NCBI GenBank assembly: GCA_964247055.1
Contig: OZ176054.1
Span: 930,001-994,000 of the forward strand
Direction of reading: 5' to 3'
Source of the DNA: Paragordius varius
Lineage: Eukaryota > Nematomorpha
DNA length: 64,000 nucleotides
Position 1 is the stretch's first letter, and the number at the start of each line of letters is the position of its first letter. Below, in pieces: positions 35,892 through 51,829 of the stretch. Under the pieces are notes generated by a model. That model did no database searches. It was given only the letters and a program-made list of their open reading frames with translations, and had not been told where the DNA came from. The position numbers and the translations under genes were made by a program.

Positions 35892-38800
35892 TTTTAAAAA
35901 TTAATGTATAAAACTAGTCGCATCAATACTCAAGTTTTTGTCCTTAAAAATCGGATATTGGTCACCGGTGAACAAAATTATTTTTACAACATTCTCTTAG
36001 TAGGACTACATCAAAATATAGAGATAGTTTGACAAACTCTTTCATATCCGATTTTTACAACGATACTTTAAAAAATGTATAAAACTAGTCGCATCAATAC
36101 TCAAGAAAACTTTGTCCTTAAAAATCGGATATTGATCACCGGTGAACAAAATTATTTTTTATACATTCTCTTAGTAAGACTACAACAAAATATAGAGATA
36201 GTTTGACAAACTCTTTCATATCCGATTTTTACAACGATACTTTAAAAATTAATGTATAAAACTAGTCGCATCAATACTCAAGTTAAACTTTGTCCTTAAA
36301 AATCGGATATTGGTCGCCGGTGAACAAAACTATTTTTTATACATTCTCTTAGTAAGACTACATCAAAATATAGAGATAGTTTGACAAACTCTTTCATATA
36401 CGATTTTTACAACGATACTTTAAAAATTAATGTATAAAACTAGTCGCGTTAAACTTTGTCCTAAAAATTCGGATATTGATCACCGGTGAACAAAATTATT
36501 TTTTATACATTCTCTTAGTAAGACTACAACAAAATATAGAGATAGTTGAACAAACTCTTTCATATCCGATTTTTACAACGATACTTTAAAAATTAATGTA
36601 TAAAACTAGTCGCATCAATACTCAAGTTAAACTTTGTCCTTAAAAATCGGATATTGGTCACCGGTGAACAAAATTATTTTTTATACATTCTCTTATTATG
36701 ACTACATCAAAATATAGATATAGTTTGACAAACTCTTTCATATCCGATTTTTACAACGATACTTTTAAAATTAATATATTAAACTAGTCGCATCAATACT
36801 CTTAAACTTTGTCCTTAAAAATCGGATATTGGTCGCCGGTGAACAAAACTATTTTTTATACGTTCTCTTAGTAAGACTACATCAAAATATAGAGATAGTT
36901 TGACAAACTCTTTCATATCCGATTTTTACAACGATATTTTAAAAATTAATGTATAAAACTAGTCGCATCAATACTCAAGTTTTTGTCCTTAAAAATCGGA
37001 TATTGGTCACCGGTGAACAAAATTATTTTTACAACATTCTCTTAGTAGGACTACATCAAAATATAGAGATAGTTTGACAAACTCTTTCATATCCGATTTT
37101 TACAACGATACTTTAAAAAATGTATAAAACTAGTCGCATCAATACTCAAGTAAAACTTTGTCCTTAAAAATCGGATATTGGTTGCCGGTAAAGAAAATTA
37201 TTTTTTATCATTCTATTAGTAGACTACATCATAATATAGAGATAGTTTGACAAACTCTTTCATATCCGATTTTTACAACGATACTTTAAAAATTAATGTA
37301 TAAAACTAGTCGCATCAATACTCAAGTTAAATTTTGTCCTTAAAAATCGGATATTGGTCACCGGTGAACAAAATTATTTTTTATACATTCTCTTATTAAG
37401 ACTACATCAAAATATAGAGATAGTTTGACAAACTCTTTCATATCCGATTTTTACAACGATACTTTAAAAATTAATATATTAAACAAGTCGCATCAATACT
37501 CAAGTTAAACTTTGTCCTTAAAAATCGGATATTGGTCGCCGGTGAACAAAACTATTTTTTATACATTCTCTTAGTAAGACTACATCAAAATATAGAGATA
37601 GTTTGACAAACTCTTTCATATACGATTTTTACAACGATACTTTAAAAATTAATGTATAAAACTAGTCGCGTTAAACTTTGTCCTAAAAATTCGGATATTG
37701 ATCACCGGTGAACAAAATTATTTTTTATACATTCTCTTAGTAAGACTACAACAAAATATAGAGATAGTTGAACAAACTCTTTCATATCCGATTTTTACAA
37801 CGATACTTTAAAAATTAATGTATAAAACTAGTCGCATCAATACTCAAGTTAAACTTTGTCCTTAAAAATCGGATATTGGTCACCGGTGAACAAAATTATT
37901 TTTTATACATTCTCTTATTATGACTACATCAAAATATAGATATAGTTTGACAAACTCTTTCATATCCGATTTTTACAACGATACTTTTAAAATTAATATA
38001 TTAAACTAGTCGCATCAATACTCTTAAACTTTGTCCTTAAAAATCGGATATTGGTCGCCGGTGAACAAAACTATTTTTTATACGTTCTCTTAGTAAGACT
38101 ACATCAAAATATAGAGATAGTTTGACAAACTCTTTCATATCCGATTTTTACAACGATATTTTAAAAATTAATGTATAAAACTAGTCGCATCAATACTCAA
38201 GTTTTTGTCCTTAAAAATCGGATATTGGTCACCGGTGAACAAAATTATTTTTACAACATTCTCTTAGTAGGACTACATCAAAATATAGAGATAGTTTGAC
38301 AAACTCTTTCATATCCGATTTTTACAACGATACTTTAAAAAATGTATAAAACTAGTCGCATCAATACTCAAGTAAAACTTTGTCCTTAAAAATCGGATAT
38401 TGGTTGCCGGTAAAGAAAATTATTTTTTATCATTCTATTAGTAGACTACATCATAATATAGAGATAGTTTGACAAACTCTTTCATATCCGATTTTTACAA
38501 CGATACTTTAAAAATTAATGTATAAAACTAGTCGCATCAATACTCAAGTTAAATTTTGTCCTTAAAAATCGGATATTGGTCACCGGTGAACAAAATTATT
38601 TTTTATACATTCTCTTATTAAGACTACATCAAAATATAGAGATAGTTTGACAAACTCTTTCATATCCGATTTTTACAACGATACTTTAAAAATTAATATA
38701 TTAAACAAGTCGCATCAATACTCAAGTTAAACTTTGTCCTTAAAAATCGGATATTGGTCACCGGTGAACAAAACTAATTTTTATACATTCTCTTAGTAAG

Positions 38801-41649
38801 ACTACATCAAAATATAGAGATAGTTTGACAAATTCTTTCATATCCAATTTTTACAACGATACTTTAAAAATTAATGTATAGAACTAGTCGCGTTAAACTT
38901 TGTCCTAAAAATTCGTATATTGATCACCGGTGAACAAAATTATTTTTTATACATTCTCTTAGTAAGACTACAACAAAATATAGAGATAGTTTGACAAACT
39001 CTTTCATATCCGATTTTTACAACGATACTTTAAAAATTAATGTATAAAACTAGTCCCATCAATACTCAAGTTTAACTTTGTCCTTAAAAATCGGATATTG
39101 GTCACCGGTGAGCAAAATTATTTTTTATACATTCTCTTATTAAGACTACATCAAAATATAGAGATAGTTTGACAAACTCTTTCATATCCGATTTTTACAA
39201 CGATACTTTTAAAATTAATATATTAAACTAGTCGCATCAATACTCTTAAACTTTGTCCTTAAAAATCGGATATTGGTCGCCGGTGAACAAAACTATTTTT
39301 ATACGTTCTCTTAGTAAGACTACATCAAAATATAGAGATAGTTTGACAAACTCTTTCATATCCGATTTTTACAACGATATTTTAAAAATTAATGTATAAA
39401 ACTAGTCGCATCAATACTCAAGTTTTTGTCCTTAAAAATCGGATATTGGTCACCGGTGAACAAAATTATTTTTACAACATTCTCTTAGTAGGACTACATC
39501 AAAATATAGAGATAGTTTGACAAACTCTTTCATATCCGATTTTTACAACGATACTTTAAAAAATGTATAAAACTAGTCGCATCAATACTCAAGTAAAACT
39601 TTGTCCTTAAAAATCGGATATTGATCACCGGTGAACAAAATTATTTTTTATACATTCTCTTAGTAAGACTACAACAAAATATAGAGATAGTTTGACAAAC
39701 TCTTTCATATCCGATTTTTACAACGATACTTTAAAAATTAATGTATAAAACTAGTCGCATCAATACTCAAGTTAAACTTTGTCCTTAAAAATCGGATATT
39801 GGTCGCCGGTGAACAAAACTATTTTTTATACATTCTCTTAGTAAGACTACATCAAAATATAGAGATAGTTTGACAAACTCTTTCATATACGATTTTTACA
39901 ACGATACTTTAAAAATTAATGTATAAAACTAGTCGCGTTAAACTTTGTCCTAAAAATTCGGATATTGATCACCGGTGAACAAAATTATTTTTTATACATT
40001 CTCTTAGTAAGACTACAACAAAATATAGAGATAGTTGAACAAACTCTTTCATATCCGATTTTTACAACGATACTTTAAAAATTAATGTATAAAACTAGTC
40101 GCATCAATACTCAAGTTAAACTTTGTCCTTAAAAATCGGATATTGGTCACCGGTGAACAAAATTATTTTTTATACATTCTCTTATTATGACTACATCAAA
40201 ATATAGATATAGTTTGACAAACTCTTTCATATCCGATTTTTACAACGATACTTTTAAAATTAATATATTAAACTAGTCGCATCAATACTCTTAAACTTTG
40301 TCCTTAAAAATCGGATATTGGTCGCCGGTGAACAAAACTATTTTTTATACGTTCTCTTAGTAAGACTACATCAAAATATAGAGATAGTTTGACAAACTCT
40401 TTCATATCCGATTTTTACAACGATATTTTAAAAATTAATGTATAAAACTAGTCGCATCAATACTCAAGTTTTTGTCCTTAAAAATCGGATATTGGTCACC
40501 GGTGAACAAAATTATTTTTACAACATTCTCTTAGTAGGACTACATCAAAATATAGAGATAGTTTGACAAACTCTTTCATATCCGATTTTTACAACGATAC
40601 TTTAAAAAATGTATAAAACTAGTCGCATCAATACTCAAGTAAAACTTTGTCCTTAAAAATCGGATATTGGTTGCCGGTAAAGAAAATTATCTTTTATCAT
40701 TCTATTAGTAGACTACATCATAATATAGAGATAGTTTGACAAACTCTTTCATATCCGATTTTTACAACGATACTTTAAAAATTAATGTATAAAACTAGTC
40801 GCATCAATACTCAAGTTAAATTTTGTCCTTAAAAATCGGATATTGGTCACCGGTGAACAAAATTATTTTTTATACATTCTCTTATTAAGACTACATCAAA
40901 ATATAGAGATAGTTTGACAAACTCTTTCATATCCGATTTTTACAACGATACTTTAAAAATTAATATATTAAACTAGTCGCATCAATACTCAAGTTAAACT
41001 TTGTCCTTAAAAATCGGATATTGGTCACCGGTGAACAAAACTAATTTTTATACATTCTCTTAGTAAGACTACATCAAAATATAGAGATAGTTTGACAAAT
41101 TCTTTCATATCCAATTTTTACAACGATACTTTAAAAATTAATGTATAGAACTAGTCGCGTTAAACTTTGTCCTAAAAATTCGTATATTGATCACCGGTGA
41201 ACAAAATTATTTTTTATACATTCTCTTAGTAAGACTACAACAAAATATAGAGATAGTTTGACAAACTCTTTCATATCCGATTTTTACAACGATACTTTAA
41301 AAATTAATGTATAAAACTAGTCCCATCAATACTCAAGTTTAACTTTGTCCTTAAAAATCGGATATTGGTCACCGGTGAGCAAAATTATTTTTTATACATT
41401 CTCTTATTAAGACTACATCAAAATATAGAGATAGTTTGACAAACTCTTTCATATCCGATTTTTACAACGATATTTTAAAATTAATATATTAAACTAGTCG
41501 CATCAATACTCAAGTTAAACTTTGTCCTTAAAAATCGGATATTGGTCACCGGTGAACAAAACTATTTTTTATACATTCTCTTAGTAAGACTACATCAAAA
41601 TATAGAGATAGTTTGACAAACTCTTTCATATCCGATTTTTACAACGATA
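35892..41649 (+). repeat. 6- and 7-mer deletion derivatives of the 10-mer HOR
   Basis: V5 starts at 35892, 36937, 38159, 39380 and 40426 give periods of 1045, 1222, 1221 and 1046 bp. The 6-mers pass from a V6 head straight to an S-type GATCACC tail and on to L, S-gttgaac, L, V2-like. One 7-mer (36937) passes from V8 to an L tail; the other (38159) keeps V5-V8, S, Lccc and V2-like. The junction at 36066 also lacks TA in AAGAAAACTTTG. Confidence 0.88.
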
Positions 41650-44600
41650 CTTTAAAAATTAATGTATAGAACTAGTCGCGTTAAACTTTGTCCTAAAAAT
41701 TCGTATAGTGATCACCGGTGAACAAAATTATTTTTTATACATTCTCTTAGTAAGACTACATCAAAATGAGATAGTTTGACAAACTCTTTCATATCCGATT
41801 TTTACAACGATATTTTAAAAATTAATGTATAAAACTAGTCGCATCAATACTCAAGTTTTTGTCCTTAAAAATCGGATATTGGTCACCGGTGAATAAAATT
41901 ATTTTTACAACATTCTCTTAGTAGGACTACATCAAAATGTAGAGATAGTTTGACAAACTCTTTCATATCCGATTTTTACAACGATACTTTAAAAAATGTA
42001 TAAAACTAGTCGCATCAATACTCAAGTAAAACTTTGTCCTTAAAAATCGGATATTGCTTGCCGGTAAAGAAAATTATTTTTTATCATTCTCTTAGTAGAC
42101 TACATCATAATATAGAGATAGTTTGACAAACTCTTTCATATCCGATTTTTACAACGATACTTTAAAAATTAATGTATAAAACTAGTCGCATCAATACTCA
42201 AGTTAAATTTTGTCCTAAAAAATCGGATATTGGTCACCGGTGAACAAAATTATTTTTTATACATTCTCTTATTAAGACTACATCAAAATATAGAGATAGT
42301 TTGACAAACTCTTTCATATCCGATTTTTACAACGATACTTTAAAAATTAATATATTAAACTAGTCGCATCAATACTCAAGTTAAACTTTGTCCTTAAAAA
42401 TCGGATATTGGTCACCGGTGAACAAAACTAATTTTTATACATTCTCTTAGTAAGACTACATCAAAATATAGAGATAGTTTGACAAATTCTTTCATATCCA
42501 ATTTTTACAACGATACTTTAAAAATTAATGTATAGAACTAGTCGCGTTAAACTTTGTCCTAAAAATTCGTATATTGATCACCGGTGAACAAAATTATTTT
42601 TTATACATTCTCTTAGTAAGACTCAACAAAATATAGAGATAGTTTGACAAACTCTTTCATATCCGATTTTTACAACGATACTTTAAAAATTAATGTAAAA
42701 AACTAGTCCCATCAATACTCAAGTTTAACTTTGTCCTTAAAAATCGGATATTGGTCACCGGTGAACAAAATTATTTTTTATACATTCTCTTATTAAGACT
42801 ACATCAAAATATAGAGATAGTTTGACAAACTCTTTCATATCCGATTTTTATAACGATACTTTTAAAATTAATATATTAAACTAGTCGCATCAATACTCTT
42901 AAACTTTGTCCTTCAAAATCGGATATTGGTCGCCGGTGAACAAAACTATTTTTTATACATTCTCTTAGTAAGACTACATCAAAATATAGAGATAGTTTGA
43001 CAAACTCTTTCATATCCGATTTTTACAACGATACTTTAAAAAATGTATAAAACTAGTCGCATCAATACTCAAGTAAAACTTTGTCCTTAAAAATCGGATA
43101 TTGGTTGCCGGTAAAGAAAATTATTTTTTATCATTCTATTAGTAGACTACATCATAATATAGAGATAGTTTGACAAAATCTTTCATATCCGATTTTTACA
43201 ACGATACTTTAAAAATTAATGTATAAAACTAGTCGCATCAATACTCAAGTTAAATTTTGTCCTTAAAAATCGGATATTGGTCACCGGTGAACAAAATTAT
43301 TTTTTATACATTCTCTTATTAAGACTACATCAAAATATAGAGATAGTTTGACAAACTCTTTCATATCCGATTTTTACAACGATACTTTAAAAATTAATAT
43401 ATTAAACTAGTCGCATCAATACTCAAGTTAAACTTTGTCCTTAAAAATCGGATATTGGTCACCGGTGAACAAAACTAATTCTTATACATTCTCTTAGTAA
43501 GACTACATCAAAATATAGAGATAGTTTGACAAATTCTTTCATATCCAATTTTTACAACGATACTTTAAAAATTAATGTATAGAACTAGTCGCGTTAAACT
43601 TTGTCCTAAAAATTCGTATATTGATCACCGGTGAACAAAATTATTTTTTATACATTCTCTTAGTAAGACTACAACAAAATATAGAGATAGTTTGACAAAC
43701 TCTTTCATATCCGATTTTTACAACGATATTTTAAAAATTAATGTATAAAACTAGTCGCATCAATACTCAAGTTTTTGTCCTTAAAAATCGGATATTGGTC
43801 ACCGGTGAACAAAATTATTTTTACAACATTCTCTTAGTAGGACTACATCAAAATATAGAGATAGTTTGACAAACTCTTTCATATCCGATTTTTACAACGA
43901 TACTTTAAAAAATGTATAAAACTAGTCGCATCAATACTCAAGTAAAACTTTGTCCTTAAAAATCGGATATTGGTTGCCGGTAAAGAAAATTATTTTTTAT
44001 CATTCTATTAGTAGACTACATCATAATATAGAGATAGTTTGACAAACTCTTTCATATCCGATTTTTACAACGATACTTTAAAAATTAATGTATAGAACTA
44101 GTCGCGTTAAACTTTGTCCTAAAAATTCGTATATTGATCACCGGTGAACAAAATTATTTTTTATACATTCTCTTAGTAAGACTACAACAAAATATAGAGA
44201 TAGTTTGACAAACTCTTTCATATCCGATTTTTACAACGATACTTTAAAAATTAATGTATAAAACTAGTCCCATCAATACTCAAGTTTAACTTTGTCCTTA
44301 AAAATCGGATATTGGTCACCGGTGAGCAAAATTATTTTTTATACATTCTCTTATTAAGACTACATCAAAATATAGAGATAGTTTGACAAACTCTTTCATA
44401 TCCGATTTTTACAACGATATTTTAAAATTAATATATTAAACTAGTCGCATCAATACTCAAGTTAAACTTTGTCCTTAAAAATCGGATATTGGTCACCGGT
44501 GAACAAAACTATTTTTTATACATTCTCTTAGTAAGACTACATCAAAATATAGAGATAGTTTGACAAACTCTTTCATATCCGATTTTTACAACGATACTTT

Positions 44601-47600
44601 AAAAATTAATGTATAGAACTAGTCGCGTTAAACTTTGTCCTAAAAATTCGTATAGTGATCACCGGTGAACAAAATTATTTTTTATACATTCTCTTAGTAA
44701 GACTACATCAAAATATAGAGATAGTTTGACAAACTCTTTCATATCGATTTTTACAACGATACTTTAAAAATTAATGTATAAAACTAGTCCCATCAATACT
44801 CAAGTTTAACTTTGTCCTTAAAAATCGGATATTGGTCACCGGTGAGCAAAATTATTTTTTATACATTCTCTTATTAAGACTACATCAAAATATAGAGATA
44901 GTTTGACAAACTCTTTCATATCCGATTTTTACAACGATATTTTAAAATTAATATATTAAACTAGTCGCATCAATACTCAAGTTTAACTTTGTCCTTAAAA
45001 ATCGGATATTGGTCACCGGTGAACAAAACTATTTTTTATACATTCTCTTAGTAAGACTACATCAAAATATAGAGAGAGTTTGACAAATTCTTTCATATCC
45101 AATTTTTACAACGATACTTTAAAAATTAATGTATAGAACTAGTCGCGTTAAACTTTGTCCTAAAAATTCGTATATTGATCACCGGTGAACAGAATTATTT
45201 TTTATACATTCTCTTAGTAAGACTCAACAAAATATAGAGATAGTTTGACAAATTCTTTCATATCCAATTTTTACAACGATACTTTAAAAATTAATGTATA
45301 GAACTAGTCGCGTTAAACTTTGTCCTAAAAATTCGTATATTGATCATCGGTGAACAAAATTATTTTTTATACATTCTCTTAATAAGACTCAACAAAATAT
45401 AGAGATGGTTTGACAAACTCTTTCATATCCGATTTTTACAACGATACTTTAAAAATTAATGTATAAAACTAGTCCCATCAATACTCAAGTTTAACTTTGT
45501 CCTTAAAAATCGGATATTGGTCATCGGTGAACAAAATTATTTTTACAACATTCTCTTATTAAGACTACATCAAAATATAGAGATAGTTTGACAAACTCTT
45601 TCATATCCGATTTTTACAACGATACTTTTAAAATTAATATATTAAACTAGTCGCATCAATACTCTTAAACTTTGTCCTTAAAAATCGGATATTGGTCGCC
45701 GGTGAACAAAACTATTTTTTATACATTCTCTTAGTAAGACTACATCAAAATATAGAGATAGTTTGACAAACTCTTTCATATCCGATTTTTACAACGATAC
45801 TTTAAAAAATGTATAAAACTAGTCGCATCAATACTCAAGTAAAACTTTGTCCTTAAAAATCGGATATTGGTTGCCGGTAAAGAAAATTATTTTTTATCAT
45901 TCTATTAGTAGACTACATCATAATATAGAGATAGTTTGACAAACTCTTTCATATCCGATTTTTACAACGATACTTTAAAAAATAATGTATAAAACTAGTC
46001 GCATCAATACTCAAGTTAAATTTTGTCCTTAAAAATCGGATATTGGTCACCGGTGAACAAAATTATTTTTTATACATTCTCTTATTAAGACTACATCAAA
46101 ATATAGAGATAGTTTGACAAACTCTTTCATATCCGATTTTTACAACGATACTTTAAAAATTAATATATTAAACTAGTCGCATCAATACTCAAGTTAAACT
46201 TTGTCCTTAAAAATCGGATATTGGTCACCGGTGAACAAAACTAATTTTTATACATTCTCTTAGTAAGACTACATCAAAATATAGAGATAGTTTGACAAAT
46301 TCTTTCATATCCAATTTTTACAACGATACTTTAAAAATTAATGTATAGAACTAGTCGCGTTAAACTTTGTCCTAAAAATTCGTATAGTGATCACCGGTGA
46401 ACAAAATTATTTTTTATACATTCTCTTACTAAGACTACATCAAAATATAGAGATAGTTTGACAAACTCTTTCATATCCGATTTTTACAACGATATTTTAA
46501 AAATTAATGTATAAAACTAGTCGCATCAATACTCAAGTTTTTGTCCTTAAAAATCGGATATTGGTCACCGGTGAACAAAATTATTTTTACAACATTCTCT
46601 TAGTAGGACTACATCAAAATATAGAGATAGTTTGACAAACTCTTTCATATCCGATTTTTACAACGATACTTTAAAAAATGTATAAAACTAGTCGCATCAA
46701 TACTCAAGTAAAACTTTGTCCTTAAAAATCGGATATTGCTTGCCGGTAAAGAAAATTATTTTTTATCATTCTCTTAGTAGACTACATCATAATATAGAGA
46801 TAGTTTGACAAACTCTTTCATATCCGATTTTTACAACGATACTTTAAAAATTAATGTATAAAACTAGTCGCATCAATACTCAAGTTAAATTTTGTCCTTA
46901 AAAATCGGATATTGGTCACCGGTGAACAAAATTATTTTTTATACATTCTCTTATTAAGACTACATCAAAATATAGAGATAGTTTGACAAACTCTTTCATA
47001 TCCGATTTTTACAACGATACTTTAAAAATTAATATATTAAACTAGTCGCATCAATACTCAAGTTAAACTTTGTCCTTAAAAATCGGATATTGGTCACCGG
47101 TGAACAAAACTAATTTTTATACATTCTCTTAGTAAGACTACATCAAAATATAGAGATAGTTTGACAAATTCTTTCATATCCAATTTTTACAACGATACTT
47201 TAAAAATTAATGTATAGAACTAGTCGCGTTAAACTTTGTCCTAAAAATTCGTATATTGATCACCGGTGAACAAAATTATTTTTTATACATTCTCTTAGTA
47301 AGACTCAACAAAATATAGAGATAGTTTGACAAACTCTTTCATATCCGATTTTTACAACGATACTTTAAAAATTAATGTATAAAACTAGTCCCATCAATAC
47401 TCAAGTTTAACTTTGTCCTTAAAAATCGGATATTGGTCACCGGTGAGCAAAATTATTTTTTATACATTCTCTTATTAAGACTACATCAAAATATAGAGAT
47501 AGTTTGACAAACTCTTTCATATCCGATTTTTACAACGATATTTTAAAATTAATATATTAAACTAGTCGCATCAATACTCAAGTTAAACTTTGTCCTTAAA

Positions 47601-47883
47601 AATCGGATATTGGTCACCGGTGAACAAAACTATTTTTTATACATTCTCTTAGTAAGACTACATCAAAATATAGAGATAGTTTGACAAACTCTTTCATATC
47701 CGATTTTTACAACGATACTTTAAAAATTAATGTATAGAACTAGTCGCGTTAAACTTTGTCCTAAAAATTCGTATAGTGATCACCGGTGAACAAAATTATT
47801 TTTTATACATTCTCTTAGTAAGACTACATCAAAATATAGAGATAGTTTGACAAACTCTTTCATATCCGATTTTTACAACGATA
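41650..47883 (+). repeat. Scrambled V5-V8 zone with Lccc (GAGCAAAATT)
   Basis: V5-V8 series at 41813 and 46495 (both after an S-tatagtg with ACATCAAAAT), V6-V7-V8 without V5 at 43034 and 45800, V5-V6 without V7-V8 at 43729. Lccc with GGTGAGCAAAATT and V2 with ATTTTAAAATTAATATATTA recur at 41295, 44242, 44762 and 47363. Two S units follow each other at 45117 and 45282. V6 at 41987 and 46669 has ATTGCTTGCC. No constant period was found. Confidence 0.82.
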
Positions 47884-50800
47884 CTTTAAAATTAATGTAT
47901 AAAACTAGTCGCATCAATACTCAAGTTAAACTTTGTCCTTAAAAATCGGATATTGGTTACCGGTGAACAAAACTATTTTTTATACATTCTCTTAGTAAGA
48001 CTACATCAAAATATAGAGATAGTTTGACAAACTCTTTCATATCCGATTTTTACAACGATACTTTAAAAATTAATGTATAGAACTAGTCGCGTTATACTTT
48101 GTCCTAAAAATTCATATTGATCACCGGTGAACAAAATTATTTTTTATACATTCTCTTAGTAAGACTACAACAATATATAGAGATAGATTGACAAACTCTT
48201 TCATATCCGATTTTTACAACGATACTTTAAAAATTCATGTATAAAACTAGTCGCATCAATACTCAAGTTAAACTTGTCCTTAAAAATCGGATATTGGTCG
48301 CCGGTGAACAAAACTATTTTTTATACGTTCTCTTAGTAAGACTACATCAAAATATAGAGATAGTTTGACAAACTCTTTCATATCCGATTTTTACAACGAT
48401 ACTTTAAAAATTAATGTATAGAACTAGTCGCGTTATACTTTGTCCTAAAAATTCGTATATTGATCACCGGTGAACAAAATTATTTTTTACAACATTCTCT
48501 TAGTAGGACTACATCAAAATATAGAGATAGTTTGACAAACTCTTTCATATCCGATTTTTACAACGATACTTTAAAAAATGTATAAAACTAGTCGCATCAA
48601 TACTCAAGTAAAACTTTGTCCTTAATCGGATATTGGTTGCCGGTAAAGAAAATTTTTTTTTATCATTCTCTTATTAAGACTACATCAAAATATAGAGATA
48701 GTTTGACAAACTCTTTCATATCCGATTTTTACAACGATACTTTAAAAATTAATATATTAAACTAGTCGCATCAATACTCAAGTTAAACTTTGTCCTTAAA
48801 AATCGGATATTGGTCACCGGTACAAAACGAATTTTTATACATTCTCTTAGTAAGACTACATCAAAATATAGAGATAGTTTGACAAATTCTTTCATATCCA
48901 ATTTTTACAACGATACTTTAAAAATTAATGTATAGAACTAGTCGCGTTAAACTTTGTCCTAAAAATTCGTATATTGATCACCGGTGAACAAAACTATTTT
49001 TTATACATTCTCTTAGTAAGACTACATCAAAATATAGAGATAGTTTGACAAACTCTTTCATATCCGATTTTTACAACGATACTTTAAAAATTAATGTATA
49101 GAACTAGTCGCGTTATACTTTGTCGTAAAAATTCATATTGATCACCGGTGAACAAAATTATTTTTTATACATTCTCTTTGTAAGACTACAACAAAATATA
49201 GAGATAGTTTGACAAACTCTTTCATATCCGATTTTTACAACGATACTTTAAAAATTCATGTATAAAACTAGTCGCATCAATACTCAAGTTAAACTTGTCC
49301 TTAAAAATCGGATATTGGTCGCCGGTGAACAAAACTATTTTTTATACGTTCTCTTAGTAAGACTACATCAAAATATAGAGATAGTTTGACAAACTCTTTC
49401 ATATCCGATTTTTACAACGATACTTTAAAAATTAATGTATAGAACTAGTCGCGTTATACTTTGTCCTAAAAATTCGTATATTGATCACCGGTGAACAAAA
49501 TTATTTTTTACAACATTCTCTTAGTAGGACTACATCAAAATATAGAGATAGTTTGACAAACTCTTTCATATCCGATTTTTACAACGATACTTTAAAAAAT
49601 GTATAAAACTAGTCGCATCAATACTCAAGTAAAACTTTGTCGTTAAAAATCGGATATTGGTCACCGGTGAACAAAACGAATTTTTATACATTCTCTTAGT
49701 AAGACTACATCAAAATATAGAGATAGTTTGACAAATTCTTTCATATCCAATTTTTACAACGAAACTTTAAAAATTAATGTATAGAACTAGTCGCATCAAT
49801 ACTCAAGTTTTTGTCCTTAAAAATCGGATATTGGTCACCGGTGAACAAAATTATTTTTACAACATTCTCTTAGTAGGACTACATCAAAATATAGAGATAG
49901 TTTGACAAACTCTTTCATATCCGATTTTTACAACGATACTTTAAAAAATGTATAAAACTAGTCGCATCAATACTCAAGTAAAACTTTGTCCTTAAAAATC
50001 GGATATTGCTTGCCCGTAAAGAAAATTATTTTTTATCATTCTCTTAGTAGACTACATCATAATATAGAGATAGTTTGACAAACTCTTTCATATCCGATTT
50101 TTACAACGATACTTTAAAAATTAATGTATAAAACTAGTCGCATCAATACTCAAGTTAAATTTTATCCTTAAAAATCGGATATTGGTCACCGGTGAACAAA
50201 ATTATTTTTTATACATTCTCTTATTAAGACTACATCAAAATATAGAGATAGTTTGACAAACTCTTTCATATCCGATTTTTACAACGATACTTTAAAAATT
50301 AATATATTAAACTAGATCAATACTCAAGTTAAACTTTGTCCTTAAAAATCGGATATTGGTCACCGGTGAACAAAACTAATTTTTATACATTCTCTTAGTA
50401 AGACTACATCAAAATATAGAGATAGTTTGACAAATTCTTTCATATCCAATTTTTACAACGATACTTTAAAAATTAATGTATAGAACTAGTCGCGTTAAAC
50501 TTTGTCCTAAAAATTCGTATATTGATCATCGGTGAACAAAATTATTTTTTATACATTCTCTTAGTAAGACTCAACAAAATATAGAGATAGTTTGACAAAC
50601 TCTTTCATATCCGATTTTTACAACGATACTTTAAAAATTAATGTATAAAACTAGTCCCATCAATACTCAAGTTTAACTTTGTCCTTAAAAATCGGATATT
50701 GGTCACCGGTGAACAAAATTATTTTTTATACATTCTCTTATTAAGACTACATCAAAATATAGAGATAGTTTGACAAACTCTTTCATATGCGATTTTTACA

Positions 50801-51829
50801 ACGATACTTTTAAAATTAATATTTAAACTAGTCGCATTAATACTCAAGTTAAACTTTGTCCTTAAAAATCGGATATTGGTCACCGGTGAACAAAACTATT
50901 TTTTATACATTCTCTTAGTAAGACTACATCAAAATATAGAGATAGTTTGACAAACTCTTTCATATCCGATTTTTACAACGATACTTTAAAAATTAATGTA
51001 TAGAACTAGTCGCGTTAAACTTTGTCCTAAAAATTCGTATAGTGATCACCGGTGAACAAAATTATTTTTTATACATTCTCTTAGTAAGACTACAACAAAA
51101 TATAGAGATAGTTTGACAAACTCTTTCATATCCGATTTTTACAACGATACTTTAAAATTAATGTATAAAACTAGTCGCATCAATACTCAAGTTAAACTTT
51201 GTCCTTAAAAATCGGATATTGGTCACCGGTGAACAAAACTATTTTTTATACATTCTCTTAGTAAGACTACATCAAAATATAGGTTTGACAAACTCTTTCA
51301 TATCCGATTTTTACAACGATACTTTAAAAATTAATGTATAGAACTAGTCGCGTTATACTTTGTCCTAAAAATTCATATTGATCACCGGTGAACAAAATTA
51401 TTTTTTATACATTCTCTTAGTAAGACTACAACAATATATAGAGATAGATTGACAAACTCTTTCATATCCGATTTTTACAACGATACTTTAAAAATTCATG
51501 TATAAAACTAGTCGCATCAATACTCAAGTTAAACTTGTCCTTAAAAATCGGATATTGGTCGCCGGTGAACAAAACTATTTTTTATACGTTCTCTTAGTAA
51601 GACTACATCAAAATATAGAGATAGTTTGACAAACTCTTTCATATCCGATTTTTACAACGATACTTTAAAAATTAATGTATAGAACTAGTCGCGTTATACT
51701 TTGTCCTAAAAATTCGTATATTGATCACCGGTGAACAAAATTATTTTTTACAACATTCTCTTAGTAGGACTACATCAAAATATAGAGATAGTTTGACAAA
51801 CTCTTTCATATCCGATTTTTACAACGATA
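47884..51829 (+). repeat. Irregular entry into the V6'/V8' HOR zone
   Basis: L with GGTTACC, S-ttcatattg, Lttcatg (AAACTTG), S with TTTTTTACAAC, V6', V8', S, S-ttcatattg, Lttcatg, S, a V6'/V8' chimera at 49590, then a block V5-like, V6, V7, V8, S, Lccc, V2, S-tatagtg (49765-51149) from the older HOR, then L with ATATAGGTTTGAC at 51150. Confidence 0.83.

Noticed and set aside
48569-48739. Poly-T run as a possible retroposon tail
   Set aside because: The T8-T9 run in V6' comes from a small deletion joining AAAATT with TTTTTTATC of the normal monomer, as comparison with V6 shows.
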